Source: Asterias rubens
Taxonomy: Eukaryota > Echinodermata > Asteroidea > Forcipulatida > Asteriidae
DNA: 64,000 nt
Assembly (NCBI RefSeq): GCF_902459465.1
Contig: NC_047067.1
Span: forward strand, 10,862,840-10,926,839
Direction of reading: 5' to 3'
Part shown: positions 33,901 to 43,625 of the stretch, one piece after another
Numbering within the stretch: position 1 is the first letter of the stretch
How the letters are laid out: every line of letters begins with the position of its first letter
Notes under the pieces: model-generated
Told to the model about the DNA's origin: nothing
Databases searched by the model: none
The model's input: only the letters and a program-made list of their open reading frames with translations
Made by a program: the position numbers and the translations under genes

Positions 33901-33927
33901 TAACTTCGATGGTTGAGAACGCCACAT
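24909..33927 (-). CDS. NT5C3A: Cytosolic 5'-nucleotidase 3 (NT5C3A/B-type), 7 exons
   Basis: Minus-strand coding exons: 33927-33799, 33295-33124, 32419-32287, 30201-30112, 28615-28453, 26507-26307 and 25010-24909. They total 990 nt, all phases agree, and the protein has 329 residues. Seen: an N-terminal hydrophobic helix (about residues 11-30) followed by basic RRKPNKRTKIIEM, resembling the long NT5C3A isoform; the HAD nucleophile motif DFDRTLS at 80-86; PTCH; motif II FIFSAGIGD... here LIFSAGIGD near 192-200; SNFMEF; GFKGELIHTYNKH; and motif IV LLGDTLGDLSMVDG near 267-280. Known: HAD-superfamily pyrimidine or m7GMP 5'-nucleotidase, Mg-dependent, using the first Asp as nucleophile. A and B paralogues diverged in vertebrates, so the symbol denotes the family. 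Exon 4 has a weak donor (AG|GTTCGT). An AATAAA overlaps the stop codon (24910-24905). The introns are heavily loaded with transposon relics. Confidence 0.95.
25078..25465 (-). repeat. Repeat family A copy in the last NT5C3 intron
   Basis: aaaggtactggacaccattg at the left and ccaaaggtgtccactgcctt at the right. The centre has tgagacctcagctgaggtct, an exact local palindrome. Confidence 0.9.
25793..25950. repeat. Repeat family B copy
   Basis: Shares ggcacttccattggaaaatc, aggggcaccaaggcaaag, ggggcaacagaggcaatggc and the terminus attccaggcctg with copies at 40.46, 48.45 and 56.6 kb. Lies in NT5C3 intron 6. Confidence 0.75.
26990..27510. repeat. GC-rich palindromic element in NT5C3 intron 5
   Basis: tgcacgctgtgacagggtcc, atgg near 27050 is mirrored by ccatggaccccaatcacagc, gtgcaacaattg near 27175, with caattg at both ends. 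Further GC-rich inverted pieces (tgatgtacaccagtgtacat ca) extend to about 27500. Outer limits are uncertain. Confidence 0.5.
28087..28375 (-). mobile_element. Repeat B fragment and truncated SINE family 1 copy
   Basis: 28087-28180 resembles family B (ttgcctccatgtcccagggt). 28202-28372 is the SINE 1 body on the minus strand (cacttcaaggtgtgggctac, ctaggactgaaacaggg, ggaggcttgggtatt). The head is absent. Confidence 0.7.
28670..28712. repeat. (ATT)n microsatellite
   Basis: Interrupted tattattataataattattattatt run within NT5C3 intron 4. Confidence 0.8.
29737..30099. mobile_element. MITE family G copy next to NT5C3 exon 4
   Basis: Left arm tgctttttgtaacacaaaac, cacagatttacatttaactt, agataatgatagtggaaag. 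The right arm is its reverse complement, ending tacaaaaagtacacagaccc tt. Arms about 85 bp. The right end stops about 12 bp short of exon 4. Confidence 0.8.
30346..30420 (+). mobile_element. tRNA-like SINE head
   Basis: tgctgagcggttaagatt (A-box-like) and gtgggttccaatcccggtca (B-box-like) are separated as in SINE family heads. It is not a functional tRNA: no intact cloverleaf. Followed at once by the Tc1 element. Confidence 0.55.
30445..31449 (-). pseudogene. Tc1/mariner-like transposon relic, transposase disrupted
   Basis: Ends AACTGCTCACAAAAA / ...TTTTTTGTGAGCAGTT lie between TA dinucleotides (30443-30444, 31450-31451), with long terminal repeats of about 150 bp or more (ctgaactgttcctctttaaa on both sides). 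The minus-strand transposase keeps DNAHPHRARLV, DWPANSPDLNPMEHLWDQL and MRRRCQAV, including the second Asp and the Glu of the DDE triad. Only about the last 145 codons remain, and a stop (TAA) sits just before DDNAHPH at about 31110. Near 30710-30805 a block of about 55 bp (gcaagacaacttactgatct) is tandemly duplicated. Lies in NT5C3 intron 3. Confidence 0.9.
31608..31784. mobile_element. Foldback family C copy 1
   Basis: gggtggatttcacaaagagt at the left. The interior is made of ctaggactagtcctaa-type palindromes and a duplicated 41-bp piece (gagtttttcatatctcctag). The right terminus is degraded (aactgacccc). Confidence 0.75.
32000..32252. mobile_element. MITE family D copy 2
   Basis: GGGTGCATTCAATTAGCTTC / ...GCTAATCGAACGCACCC termini. 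The core is nearly identical to the copy at 16871-17124. Ends 35 bp from NT5C3 exon 3. Confidence 0.85.
32515..32992 (+). repeat. Repeat family A copy with nested foldback
   Basis: ttaaaggcattgtacacgct at the left and attaccaaacgcgtcaagtg at the right, diverged. The family C element at 32558-32732 interrupts it after gaccatgcc. Confidence 0.8.
32558..32732. mobile_element. Foldback family C copy 2, nested in repeat A
   Basis: AGCCGTCGATTTCACCAGAC at the left and TTTTGTGAAATCGGCT at the right, with internal ttaggattaatcttag / ctaagttaggacgag and a terminal aggattaatcctat palindrome. Confidence 0.8.
33568..33699. mobile_element. MITE family E copy 3 in NT5C3 intron 1
   Basis: GGAAAAGTTTCCGTATGGCG / ...CGCCATACGGAAAGTTATCC, with arms CCACCACTTTTTCA. 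The ORF-like sequence next to it (33661-33903) is not a gene; it overlaps antisense NT5C3 exon 1. Confidence 0.9.
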
Positions 33928-35335
33928 CTTTTATAGGTACGTCTCGTCTTCTTTGCAGATAATTATCAACTCTAAATTGTTTTCGAAACACCTCAAATAT
34001 TCACAAGACGAACAGCTGGTTTGCCCTCTGCTGAATAAATGACCCAGTGCGTAAACAGTATAGTAGTAGGGGTCAAACAACACGTATATTATTATTGCAT
34101 CAGAGTTCAAGAATCCAAGAATTCCCCCTTTATAACCGCCGCTGGATGAGGGCGCTTTTACTGATAATGAAAAACGGGAGGACTTGTACATCTTTTTAGG
34201 TAAATAAATTGCAGCGACTAAAAGAAGAGTAGTGCCCTCATCGTCTTGGCGAAGATTTGCAACCAAGTTCCCAAAACAGTTCAGACCATGTTCAGACGCG
34301 GTGCTAAAAAATGAGTAAGATTTTGTTGGTTTCTGTTGTGTGTTTATAAAGTAAAGCCTTGTAAATTTGTGCCAAAGTGTTTTTGATCATTGATAGAAGA
34401 ACACAATATTTATAATACTGTTTTGATACTATTAACATCGATGGCATTTGATTGCATTTTAAAGTGTTCTGTTGTGTTGTTAAATGTTAATTGTTGAAAA
34501 CTTGAATTGAATAATTTGATAATTAATAATGATAAATGATCATGATGATGAGCATGATGATGATGAGTGCAAATTTTATGTCCAATCTGTTTCAATTCTG
34601 TGCAGTTTCTTCTACAGTGTATTCATGGTGGTCAATTGTGCGCTCGGTACGTACGATACAGGGGGAGGGGTGCGTTAAACTGTTTTGGTTGATAGAGGAA
34701 GGACAGTCCTTCCTCTATGGTTGAACTTGCCATCCATGGCCAGTGACCAAAACAGTTATTTTATATTAAATTGGTTTTCGCCAAATAACAACACGCACCC
34801 AGTCAGCAGTCAACTCGGTCCGACTATCCTTGAGTCCTAGACGTACTCCTAGAACTATGAGGTTCATTCCGCTATCGTCTCCACAAACCTCATCAGTCAT
34901 GTATACATTCCAATCGAAATGAGACGATAGTGGAACGAACCTACCTAACCTGTAACCAAAAGCTAGTCAAAATCGAAGCATATATTACAGGCCCACTGTT
35001 GTGTTTTTATTGTGTTCTTGGAATCTCTGTCATTATTTAGAAGATTATATTTGAATGCTTTTATACCTTTGTAAGAAGAAACAAGTGTGTTGAAGTGAGG
35101 GAATATTTGGGTGGGGGGGACACACACTGTCACTGCCACATACTGATCTAAACATCACCCCAAACTAATACTCAGGATTATATACATTGTATCTGTATAA
35201 TTATTTTCATTTCAATTAACACTTTAGATCAACGATGAGTGGCAACCAAGTACACATATAACTTTCAGGCCAGAAAAAGACCTTGGATAATCTCACAGAA
35301 GTGACGCCCAGCAGCAAGATAAAACCAGACTGAAA
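33928..35335. promoter_or_regulatory. Divergent intergenic region between NT5C3 and zinc-finger gene 1
   Basis: 1.4 kb between divergent start codons. It contains a short palindrome (34692-34718), an inverted repeat near 34857-34945 (ggttcattccgctatcgtct against its complement) and no convincing coding exon. A minus-strand open frame at 33931-34266 lies directly upstream of the NT5C3 ATG, has no family signature, and is most likely 5' UTR or spacer. Confidence 0.4.
34692..34718. repeat. Short perfect palindrome, sibling of 8081-8110
   Basis: ATAGAGGAAGGAC, one centre base, then the exact reverse complement; followed by gg tt as at 8111. Confidence 0.8.
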
Positions 35336-36919
35336 ATGGAATTGGTCGCACCATCTGACGGGGGGAACATGGACGTCAAACTGTCCTTGGACAGTTTGAC
35401 AGAAATAGCCTTCTCTGATGAGTACACTGGTGGAAACATGTCCTCTTCGGAGTTTGCCCCTGCAGCTAACTTAAACGCGCTTGATGGTAACGCTCGACAA
35501 AAAGACATGACAGCTCTTGACCATGTTGTCAATATCATGAGTCAGCAGGCAGGTACTGTAACAAATGATTGTGCTGAACAAAGTGTGTACTTTAAAACAG
35601 ATACTGTGACAAACGATTGTGGTGCTGAACAAAATGCATTTAACTTTAAGACCGCTGTTTCAGTTGGGGTACAGGTAAACCTATGCTGTTGTGCAACATC
35701 AATGTGCACTACTCCATTGTCAGGCGCCGTAAAGCAGGGCGCAGACATTGATACATCTACTCAAGCAACGGATTTGAAAACTGAAAACAATGACAATAAA
35801 GTCACAGAGCATACCGAAGAAGACCAAACTATTTGTGAACAGTCTGACGCTGTAGAGACGGTCAAAGGAGAGGATGTACACCCAGTTTCTATCGAGAAAG
35901 TGGTCTTGAAAAAGCGCAGTTCTATAGGAGCAAAACGGAAGGACAAGAAAAGACGGAAGGTTGAGAAGGCCTCACAAAAACCAAAACAAATACCGAAACA
36001 AAAGAAACAGAAGGTAATGATTCGCCGAAGCACCAAATCCACTCTTGAACGCCGCTACCTCTGTGAAGGTTGTGGGATAAAATTTGTACACAAAGCAACC
36101 TATGATCGCCACTTACTGGAGCTCAGAGGGCAGGCGTCGGAGCACGAGTGCCCCAAGTGCAAGACCAAGTTCAGTTATTTGTGTAAACTGAAGCAGCATG
36201 TTGCAGCCAAGCATCCCGAACTAACGCCATCTGTGACACGTGAGCGACCGGTCATCTGCCACATATGCGGTGTCAAGCTTCAGACCAACGTCAGCATGAA
36301 CAAACACATGCGAATTCACGACGGTGACAAACCCTTCCAATGCAAATATTGCCCCAAAGCCTTTAGATGGCACACAGGACTGGAGTACCACGAGCGTATC
36401 CACACCGGTGAGCGCCCATATCAATGCCCCAACTGCCCCAAAGGTTTCACCAATCCATCAGACATGGCCAGGCACCAGACTGTTCATACGGGTAAAAAGC
36501 CCCATCTGTGCCATCAGTGCGGTAAAGGATTTACGCAAAGCGGTACTCTACATACCCACATCAGAAATAAACACACGCCAGAGTCTGGTCAAGTTTCTCA
36601 TAAGACATCGAAAAAGGTGACAAAATCCAGAACATCAGACATTCATGTGTGTCATCTCTGCGGGCGATACTTCTTTAATGTATATCTCCTGGAGGCACAT
36701 GTCAAGAAGAGCCATCAGCAGCAGCTGATGGCAAACCTAGAGGGCGGCAGCATACATTGCGGAACCGTAGAGGGTATGCCTTGTGGTACCCTCGAGGATA
36801 TGAAACTTCAGCTTCAGTCGTGCCCTTTGGGGAATCCAAGCCCCGGATTCAACTTGTCAACTTGTATACCAACTGAGAGAGAGATTGCCGAGGTTGTGGT
36901 TAACATGCTTGCTCCATGA
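35336..36919 (+). CDS. C2H2 zinc-finger protein, 527 aa
   Basis: An uninterrupted 527-codon frame. A TGA two codons before the ATG fixes the start, and an acceptor-like site (actttcag|GCCAG) about 65 bp upstream suggests a 5' UTR intron. The N-terminal half is acidic and serine/threonine-rich, with a duplicated TVTNDC...EQ...FKT unit (residues about 74-106) and a Cys cluster (CCCATSMC, about 117-124). A strongly basic nuclear-localisation region follows (KKRSSIGAKRKDKKRRK, about 192-208). Fingers run from about 242 to 460: one degenerate (lacks the last His), five canonical fingers in tandem with two TGE/TGK-type linkers, then a separated final finger (HVCHLCGRYFF). A C-terminal tail has paired CGT-E motifs (HCGTVEG, PCGTLED). 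Known: tandem C2H2 arrays bind DNA, so a nuclear DNA-binding role is inferred. I cannot name an orthologue. Divergent from NT5C3, with 1.4 kb between start codons. Confidence 0.93.
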   Translation: MELVAPSDGGNMDVKLSLDSLTEIAFSDEYTGGNMSSSEFAPAANLNALDGNARQKDMTALDHVVNIMSQQAGTVTNDCAEQSVYFKTDTVTNDCGAEQNAFNFKTAVSVGVQVNLCCCATSMCTTPLSGAVKQGADIDTSTQATDLKTENNDNKVTEHTEEDQTICEQSDAVETVKGEDVHPVSIEKVVLKKRSSIGAKRKDKKRRKVEKASQKPKQIPKQKKQKVMIRRSTKSTLERRYLCEGCGIKFVHKATYDRHLLELRGQASEHECPKCKTKFSYLCKLKQHVAAKHPELTPSVTRERPVICHICGVKLQTNVSMNKHMRIHDGDKPFQCKYCPKAFRWHTGLEYHERIHTGERPYQCPNCPKGFTNPSDMARHQTVHTGKKPHLCHQCGKGFTQSGTLHTHIRNKHTPESGQVSHKTSKKVTKSRTSDIHVCHLCGRYFFNVYLLEAHVKKSHQQQLMANLEGGSIHCGTVEGMPCGTLEDMKLQLQSCPLGNPSPGFNLSTCIPTEREIAEVVVNMLAP

Positions 36920-37446
36920 TTTTGTATCCTTGGCATAAAAGAAAATGATGTTGTATCAAAAGATCTAGATGTAAATCAATGGAATCTTCACAGATCAGAT
37001 CTGTATTTTGTCGAATACATACATGTGAATACATCTTCACAAAAAATAGTTAATGGGCTTCGTTTTGATCTTTCTCAAAAGTTATGACAACACAACAAAA
37101 AACCAACAAGTTTGTTGTGTTGTTATTTAACCTTCGAGAAAGGTTCTGCTAGGGTCTAAACGTCAAGCCGAATAACAACTTTTTGCATTTATACCACCGG
37201 TCCTTTTGGTTGGTAAGTTGTTTGCAAAGAATCAGCTTATTCTATTTTTTTCTTCACAAAAATTTACGGACAACTATCTTCTACAAATTAAAATTGATAC
37301 CAAAGTATCTGTTAGACTGACTATCTCGGTCCAGTTTTACAATAGAGTTATGTATAAATGGCCCCAGCCCCTCCTGCAATTGGAAATGTCTGGATGCCAC
37401 TTATTTCTACATCATCACTTTCACTATCGCTAGTAGGGAAGCCAAG
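36920..37446. other. Zinc-finger gene 1 3' flank with hairpin
   Basis: An inverted repeat at about 37085-37125 (gacaacacaacaaa / gtttgttgtgttgtt) sits within a longer pair (ctttctcaaaagttat / cttcgagaaaggtt). No clear AATAAA and no further coding exon seen. Confidence 0.45.
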
Positions 37447-38665
37447 TTAATAATAATAATAATAATAATAACGAAAACCTATATAGCGCCAAAGTCCGCC
37501 TAAAAGATGCTCAAGGCATTTCACAGAGAAACAATTAAAAAGCAAAGGCCAAAAAACACTAATCTAAGTAATTAATCAACAAATCTAAGAAATTCAAAAA
37601 CAGCAATACAATTATAAAAACACACTAAAAAGTCAAAAGTTGGGTCATCCCATCTGTAATATTCAAGTTGGGACCCGTCCAAAGTTGGAATGAATCTTAA
37701 GTTGGGACAGAACAGGATGAGTTCAAGGGTGGACAAAAACTACATGATAGGGGGCCTATTCATTGCAAGATTCTGTTAGCTTGTACAATACAACAAGATG
37801 CAAAAAAGTGTATGCACAACATGTATGACGTGTGTTGACGATACAAACTGGACCTTCTTCAGAGGCATAAACAAGTACAAACAAATACATTATATCCATT
37901 TATAGAAAAAAAGAGGGGAAATGCATTTTATGTACATACGTTTATCAATGCAGGGAAACATGAAAGGGTAGGATAAGAGAGCAAGTTGCAACGTGTGTTA
38001 AACATATAATAATTATTATTTAATATTTATATTTCTGGTAATAAAACCAAGTATGCCTCATAAGTGATCTTAATCACTGTAGTTCACAAGCCTGAGGAAA
38101 TCTGTAAACATGGGGGCTTGTGTATGTGAACCAGAAACACTGGGGTTAACCCCCTACTCTTGCTACATAAGTGTTCCGGGGTGGATTTCACAAAGGTAGT
38201 CCTAGGCAATGCTAAGAGATAGGACCAGTCCTATGTTAGGATGAGTTACTGGTCCTAACTTAGGACTGGTCCTATCTCTTAGCATTGCCTAGGACTAGTC
38301 CTAAGTTAGGACTACCTTTGTGAAATCCCTGGCTGGATTCTTTTATGTGCAGTGTACACTACCAATTTTAAGTAGACGCGACATATTATGGTTAATGTCC
38401 TATCCGAAGGACAAAGCAAAGGGAGACTTTTGGACGGTCCTTTTTCACAGTTCTCGCCAATAGTGTACAGGCTCAGACCTACGCATGCAATACTGAGCCT
38501 GTGCGCGCACGCTTAGAGCAGCAAAATGGGAAAGTTATGTCTGCTATCACTAGCATCTCAAAATTAGCCCATTATAGGAAAGTATCACCCTCAAGCACAC
38601 AAGTGCCATGACTCGAACTTAAATATACATACTCTGTTGTTCAAAAACACCGGAGCTGAGACCAC
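37447..38665 (-). mobile_element. SINE with microsatellite tail, enlarged by insertions
   Basis: The tail side begins (TAA)n at 37447, then cctatatagcgccaaagtcc and gatgctcaaggca. The head side, near 38600-38660, has degenerate tRNA-like tactctgttgttcaaaaaca, ccggagctgag. tcctatccgaaggacaaagc (38400) matches the SINE at 60.8 kb. The foldback at 38178 and other sequence interrupt it. Confidence 0.5.
38178..38330. mobile_element. Foldback family C copy 3, near-perfect hairpin
   Basis: GGGTGGATTTCACAAAGGTA, gtcctaggcaatgctaagag, then ataggaccagtcctatgtta and the complementary return, ending CTACCTTTGTGAAATCCC. Arms about 70 bp. Confidence 0.9.
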
Positions 38666-38977
38666 TTTCAGTGGGAGCCCTCTAGGGCTAAACTCTAAGC
38701 AAATTTTCGTGCTAATGTTAGCAGAAAAAAATGTGCTTAAAGCCAAAGCATTAAGCGTATGTCACATGTTAGCAAGAAAATTAGGCGGCCATCTTGCGAG
38801 TTCACCATGGATTTGTATTGTTATGTAATTTATTTTCATACAGTAAGCACCAGACGATTAGCATGTCTTATCGTGTGCTTACAGTTAGCATGCTATGAAA
38901 TGGAAATTGAACAAAAAGCACAAAATCAACCATTAATCAGCTCTGTGAAAATCGACCCAGGCTCTTGTATATGACCT

Positions 38978-39250
38978 GGGCCCAATTTCATAGCGCTGCT
39001 TAGCGGCCGATTTTGTGCTTACTGTGCAGTGTCTATTTCATGGCGCTGCTAACCGTAAGCACACGAAAAAGCTGGCTAACCTTCCAGTGCTTACTGCACG
39101 AAAATAAATGACGTCGCAATGCAAATCTACGGTAAACGCACAATGTGGCGCCCAATTTTCTGCTAACCTGTGAAATACGCTAAGGCTTAACCAAATGTTT
39201 CTGCTAAAGTAAGCACGCAAATTTGCTTACCGTTAAGCAGCGCTATGAAA
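38978..39250. mobile_element. MITE family F copy
   Basis: GGGCCCAATTTCATAGCGCT, gctta at the left and cttaccgttaagcagcgcta tgaaa at the right. Related pieces: 38660-38930, 41545-41720 and 44863-45030, all opening with cccaatttcatag or closing with tatgaaa. Confidence 0.7.
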
Positions 39251-39254
39251 CAAA

Positions 39255-40450
39255 TACACATTTGCATGTGGATGTGGCCCATCCAAATATTAGCATGTTC
39301 CCCTCGTGCATATTTATGGTCGAGTTCAGATTTTCTTAGTTGTATATTCTGAGCACCTTCATTGGGGTTAAATTTTCATGTCTATTTATGTTTTGCATGA
39401 AATTGCCTAGATTTTCCATAGACACCTGTGCACAAGGTAATATTTTGATTGATTGATTGAAATGGTTGATTTCAAATCAAATTTGATCAAAAAAGCTTGA
39501 AGGCTAATTCATCACGAATTATCATAATAAAATTTGTTAAAAGTACATAGAATCAGCCACTACATTTAAAAAGACAATAGAGAGAAAAGCGGAAACGGGT
39601 GAATAAAGATGTTGCTGTTTAGTCAACTACTCACTTAATTATGTTGCAATGACTCAGTGATGCAATCCTTTCAGTGAAAATGTTACTATACACGAGTGTT
39701 CCCAAACACAGTCTTTCTGGATTCGCCCATTTTGTTTCTGTCAAATTGTATTTTGAAGAAAACATTAATTCAGCCATTGTCAAATGTATTTAATGTACCT
39801 GTTTTTTGACTCATAAAGAATTATGTGATAGCTTGTCTATATTCATTAGCGTCATTCTTTGTATAGTTAATTTTTCAGGGAAAACTTTAATAATTTTTTT
39901 TTTTTTTTCTGTTTAAGATATGTGACCCTATCGTTAAATATTTTATGGACAGGGAACTACTGTGGTTTCCAACTCAATATTGTATAAATCAGGCATGATA
40001 TTTATCCTGATTTCAGATTTGTTGTTCCTTTGAAAAAAACAGACAAATTGTGATTAAAGCAATCGCAAAACATCGGTAAACAGTATTGTATAAAGGCCCA
40101 CACCTCGTGTATCACAACTTTTATATAAATAACAAACCTGTGAAAATTTAGGCTCGATCGGTCATCAGAGTCGGGAGAAAATAACGGGAAAACCCACCCT
40201 TGTTTTTCCACGTTTTGCCGTGTCATGACATGTGTTCAAAATAAATCCCTTATTCTTGATTTCGAGAATTAATAATTGTTTTAATGTTTTCTCAAAAAGT
40301 AAAGCATTTCATCTAATAACATTTCAAGGGAAGTCTTTCACTATTACCTTCTGTTAACCCTGTAAGTTATTTGTAAATCTGTGAACTTTTAATTTTTTTT
40401 CTGTTCAAATTTAGGTCTGTAGAAGCCATATCCTTGTTCATATGTAGGTC
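39255..40450. other. Intergenic spacer with diverged repeats
   Basis: No coding exon. A T-rich run lies at 39890-39911. A diverged repeat A piece is at about 40100-40280 (aataacaaacctgtgaaaat, taggctcgatcggtcatca). Confidence 0.4.
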
Positions 40451-40457
40451 AATCCTG

Positions 40458-40614
40458 CAGCCTGGAAATTCATCTTTAAAAGGGCAAAGCCATTTTCATT
40501 TTGTAAAGGGCACTTCCATTGTAAAATCCTAAAGTATATGGGATACTTTTAAAGGGGCACCAAGGCAAAGACAGAGGCAATGGAGGCTGTGGCCTCTGGG
40601 TGATTCCAGGCCTG
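40458..40614. repeat. Repeat family B copy
   Basis: cagcctggaaattcatcttt at the left, gattccaggcctg at the right; gggcacttccattgtaaaat and aggggcaccaaggcaaagac inside. Confidence 0.75.
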
Positions 40615-40756
40615 AACCCTGTAAGGGAAAATGACTGGGTAAATATTTAAATTTAATTTTGGGTTAAACACAGAAAATTTGACTAGAGTGGGACTTGAAC
40701 CAAGGACCTCTGGCTTCTGACTGTCGGGCGGCCCCTAACAAAGATATTAACAAAAT

Positions 40757-40835
40757 AAGGGGACCACCAACAGGTCAATTGGTAAGGCGCTGGCACGTTA
40801 GTCTGAAGGTTGTAGGTTCAAATCCTGCTCTAGAA
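40757..40835 (+). mobile_element. tRNA-like SINE head
   Basis: caacaggtcaattggtaagg (A box) and ggttgtaggttcaaatcctg (B box), spaced like a tRNA. No complementary acceptor stem, so a SINE or tRNA pseudogene rather than a tRNA. Confidence 0.5.
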
Positions 40836-40949
40836 ATGCAGTTTCCTTCGATCAACCGAAAATGAGTGTAACTGACGGTCTGACTACACCCTACAACTAC
40901 ATGTAATTTGCAACAAGGTACTGATGTTCAGCGGAAGACAGGCATGTTA

Positions 40950-41105
40950 CTTCATAGAGGCAATGGAGACAATTGCCTCCATGCCCCTGGTCATTGCCTC
41001 AGTGCCCTTGAAATGCTTCCAATTTCCTCTTAGGGTGGTTCCCTTTACAAAGGAGAAAATGCCCTGGTGCCCTTGCCCTTTCAAAAATGAAGCATACAGG
41101 CCTGA
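40950..41105. repeat. Repeat family B copy, diverged
   Basis: caatggagacaattgcctcc, gcccttgccctttcaaaaat, gaagcatacaggcctg. Reverse orientation to the copy at 40458. Confidence 0.55.
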
Positions 41106-42344
41106 GAGGGTATTATGGGAACTTTTTAAGGTGACAATTTTCATGGAATAATGGATTTGTGGCAGAGGACTGTGTTCAATTCTCCAGGGTACAAGTTAAA
41201 AAAAATGTTGTTTATGAAAGGCAAAATAAACAGTTGGTAATAATATAACAATGTTGTTAGTTATCACAAAAGTGCAAGTGGAATACAGAAAAACTTGATT
41301 AAAGCTTGACTTAGTCTATGATGTACAGTGTATAAAGTTTTTAACTTTTCTTACTACAAGTTTTGTTCAGATTTAAACAGCAAATTCATTTAGGATGTAA
41401 TTAATTTTTCTATTTGTTTGGTATAAATTGTAAATACATGTATGTCTCTATTAAATATTTAACAATGCATCAACTTAGAATGATGAAAAAACTTGTTAAT
41501 GAAAGCACATGGAGAGTCATGGTTTGGTTGCCATTTAGCCCTGGGCCCCAATTTCATAGAGATGCTTAAGCACAACAAGTAGCTACGATTAAATAGAGTT
41601 AACTAACCAGAGTGTGGTTAACAGCCAAAATGCCCTTTTATCATGTACAAAGTGTGACTGGTATCCTGCTAATCGATAAAATAGCTCAAACTGTTTATAT
41701 TTTGTGATTGAGTGGCTCTGTGAAATTTGGCACTGAAAAGTTATATGACAATTCTGTATGAACTTGATAAACATGTGAAAACTGCTGTCCCAACTAGAAT
41801 TAGGTGGCAGACTAAAATGTTCAGGCACAAAAAAAAAATGCGAAGCTTGTTTTAAAACCTGACATGTGGATTTTGTTTGGCATTTGCTTTGTTGCGATCT
41901 TAAGCTTTTCATAGGTTCTAAAAATGAGTAATAAGCATGAATGTTAACAATTAGGACCACAACAGACAGCCATTCAGCTGATTTTTGTAGTTTTTGGTTT
42001 CTCAGCTGTATCAGTGATAATTGGGGGGGGGGGGGGCGAATTACACAGTCTTGCTGTGCCTGGCATTTTTCCTCTTTTATTCCTTTTTTGTTTCTTCCTT
42101 TCTTTGTTTACGCTCAAAATGCAGGTAATGAATGATCCTGAACATTTAGGCTTTGTGTCTGATAACAGATTTAATTTAGTCTCCTATAGTGGAATTTGGG
42201 CAGCCAACTGATTTGTCATGGGCATGCCTCCATCATCGGAGCAACTAAGATTCATCGTAAAGATGAGTTGTCAATAAGTTGTCTGTATCGTTATACCACA
42301 CTTTGCTAAACAGCCAAGATGGGTATACACATCTTACAGGTAGT

Positions 42345-42705
42345 CAGTGGACACTATTGGTAATTACTCAAAACTGTTATGAGCATAAAACCTTAGTTGG
42401 TAACAAGTGATTGGGAGAGGTTGATAGTATAAAACATTGTGAGAAACGGCTCTCTCTAAAGTGACGTAGTTTTTGAGAAAGAAGTAATTTTCCACAATGT
42501 GATTTCGAGACCTCGGAAATAGATCAAGCATCTAAAGCACACAACTTCGTGTGACAAGGGTGTTTTTTCTTTCATTATTATCTCGCAACTTCGACGACCA
42601 ATTGAGTTCAAATTTTCACAGGTTTGTTATTTTATGCATATGTTGAGATACACTAAGTGAGAAGACTGGTCTTTGACAATTACCAAAGGTGTACAGTGTC
42701 TTTAA
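42345..42705 (-). repeat. Repeat family A copy
   Basis: cagtggacactattggtaat at the left, ttaccaaaggtgtacagtgt cttta at the right. The central inverted pair is partly lost (cgagacctcggaaat). Confidence 0.88.
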
Positions 42706-43199
42706 GACCAAGTCTTTAGAGCTCTTTGTGAAATGAGCTGATAAAGGACATGGCAAGATGTGCCGAGGAAGACAGGGAAAAATTTGACAGGGTGTTTGGA
42801 AAGCTGGTGGGAGCTCGCTGTGCATGCTGATGGATATGGTAATGTGTAAGTAAATCAACCCTTCTGTTACAGTGTCCATTTCTTGACAAATTTTGCTAAT
42901 TCAACACTTCAGACCGGACTAGAGACCCATGGGACATAATGAGTAAATGTGGGAGGGGCAACTATTGATAAAATTGTACACCAGCCACGCCCCCTCCAAT
43001 TAGTTTCAAACAAGGTGTGTTCAAGACTCATGTTGTTCTCTTTTTGAGCATGGGGTTTCTTCTCTGTCTACCTCCATGGTATTAATTAAAAAGCGTTGCT
43101 TCTGGATTACTGGCTGCCAACACTACTGGTGATAAAAAAAAAGCAATTTTAAAATACAGGAAGACCCCATGGCCAGTCTATTATTAAATACCCACAGCC

Positions 43200-43625
43200 A
43201 GTTTTTAGCTGGTATTCCGATACCTCTTTTCGCGATGACGTGTACCGTTCGCCGGTGCTCGGAGTATGCGGGTTACCAGCTGTAAAGTGTGTTGTGTGTC
43301 GATCCGTCTGCAATGCAAATCGTCGACTTTCGGAATAGGCGTGACGAATTTTTGCAGCCAAGGCTCAGAAAAAAACTGAAATATGAGCCCGCGCCAGCCG
43401 TTGCAAACGTCAGGTAGTTTTGTTCGATGATGTAGCATAAATTCCACGTGCACACCCCGCAAGGTAAGCGTTTAATACACAGGGAAATTTGCTTCGAAAT
43501 GAATGGTTGTGAGTATACGGATTTGTTGAGAGCGACCGAGTAGTTTGTCATTCATGTTTTTTAAGACACGATGACATGTGTGTGTCTGGCCTATTGATAA
43601 GATGGCGGGTTTCGATGCAAGGGAA
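43200..43625 (+). promoter_or_regulatory. Candidate promoter and non-coding first exon of zinc-finger gene 2
   Basis: A CpG-rich island (cgcgatgacg, ccgttcgccggtg, cgatccgtc, cgtcgactttcgg) in otherwise AT-rich DNA. It ends at a strong donor, CCGCAAG|GTAAGC (exon end 43463), and an AAGATGGCGG YY1-like site lies at 43599. The next plausible acceptor in a gene on this strand is 48705. Linking the two across a 5.2-kb intron is inference. Confidence 0.4.
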
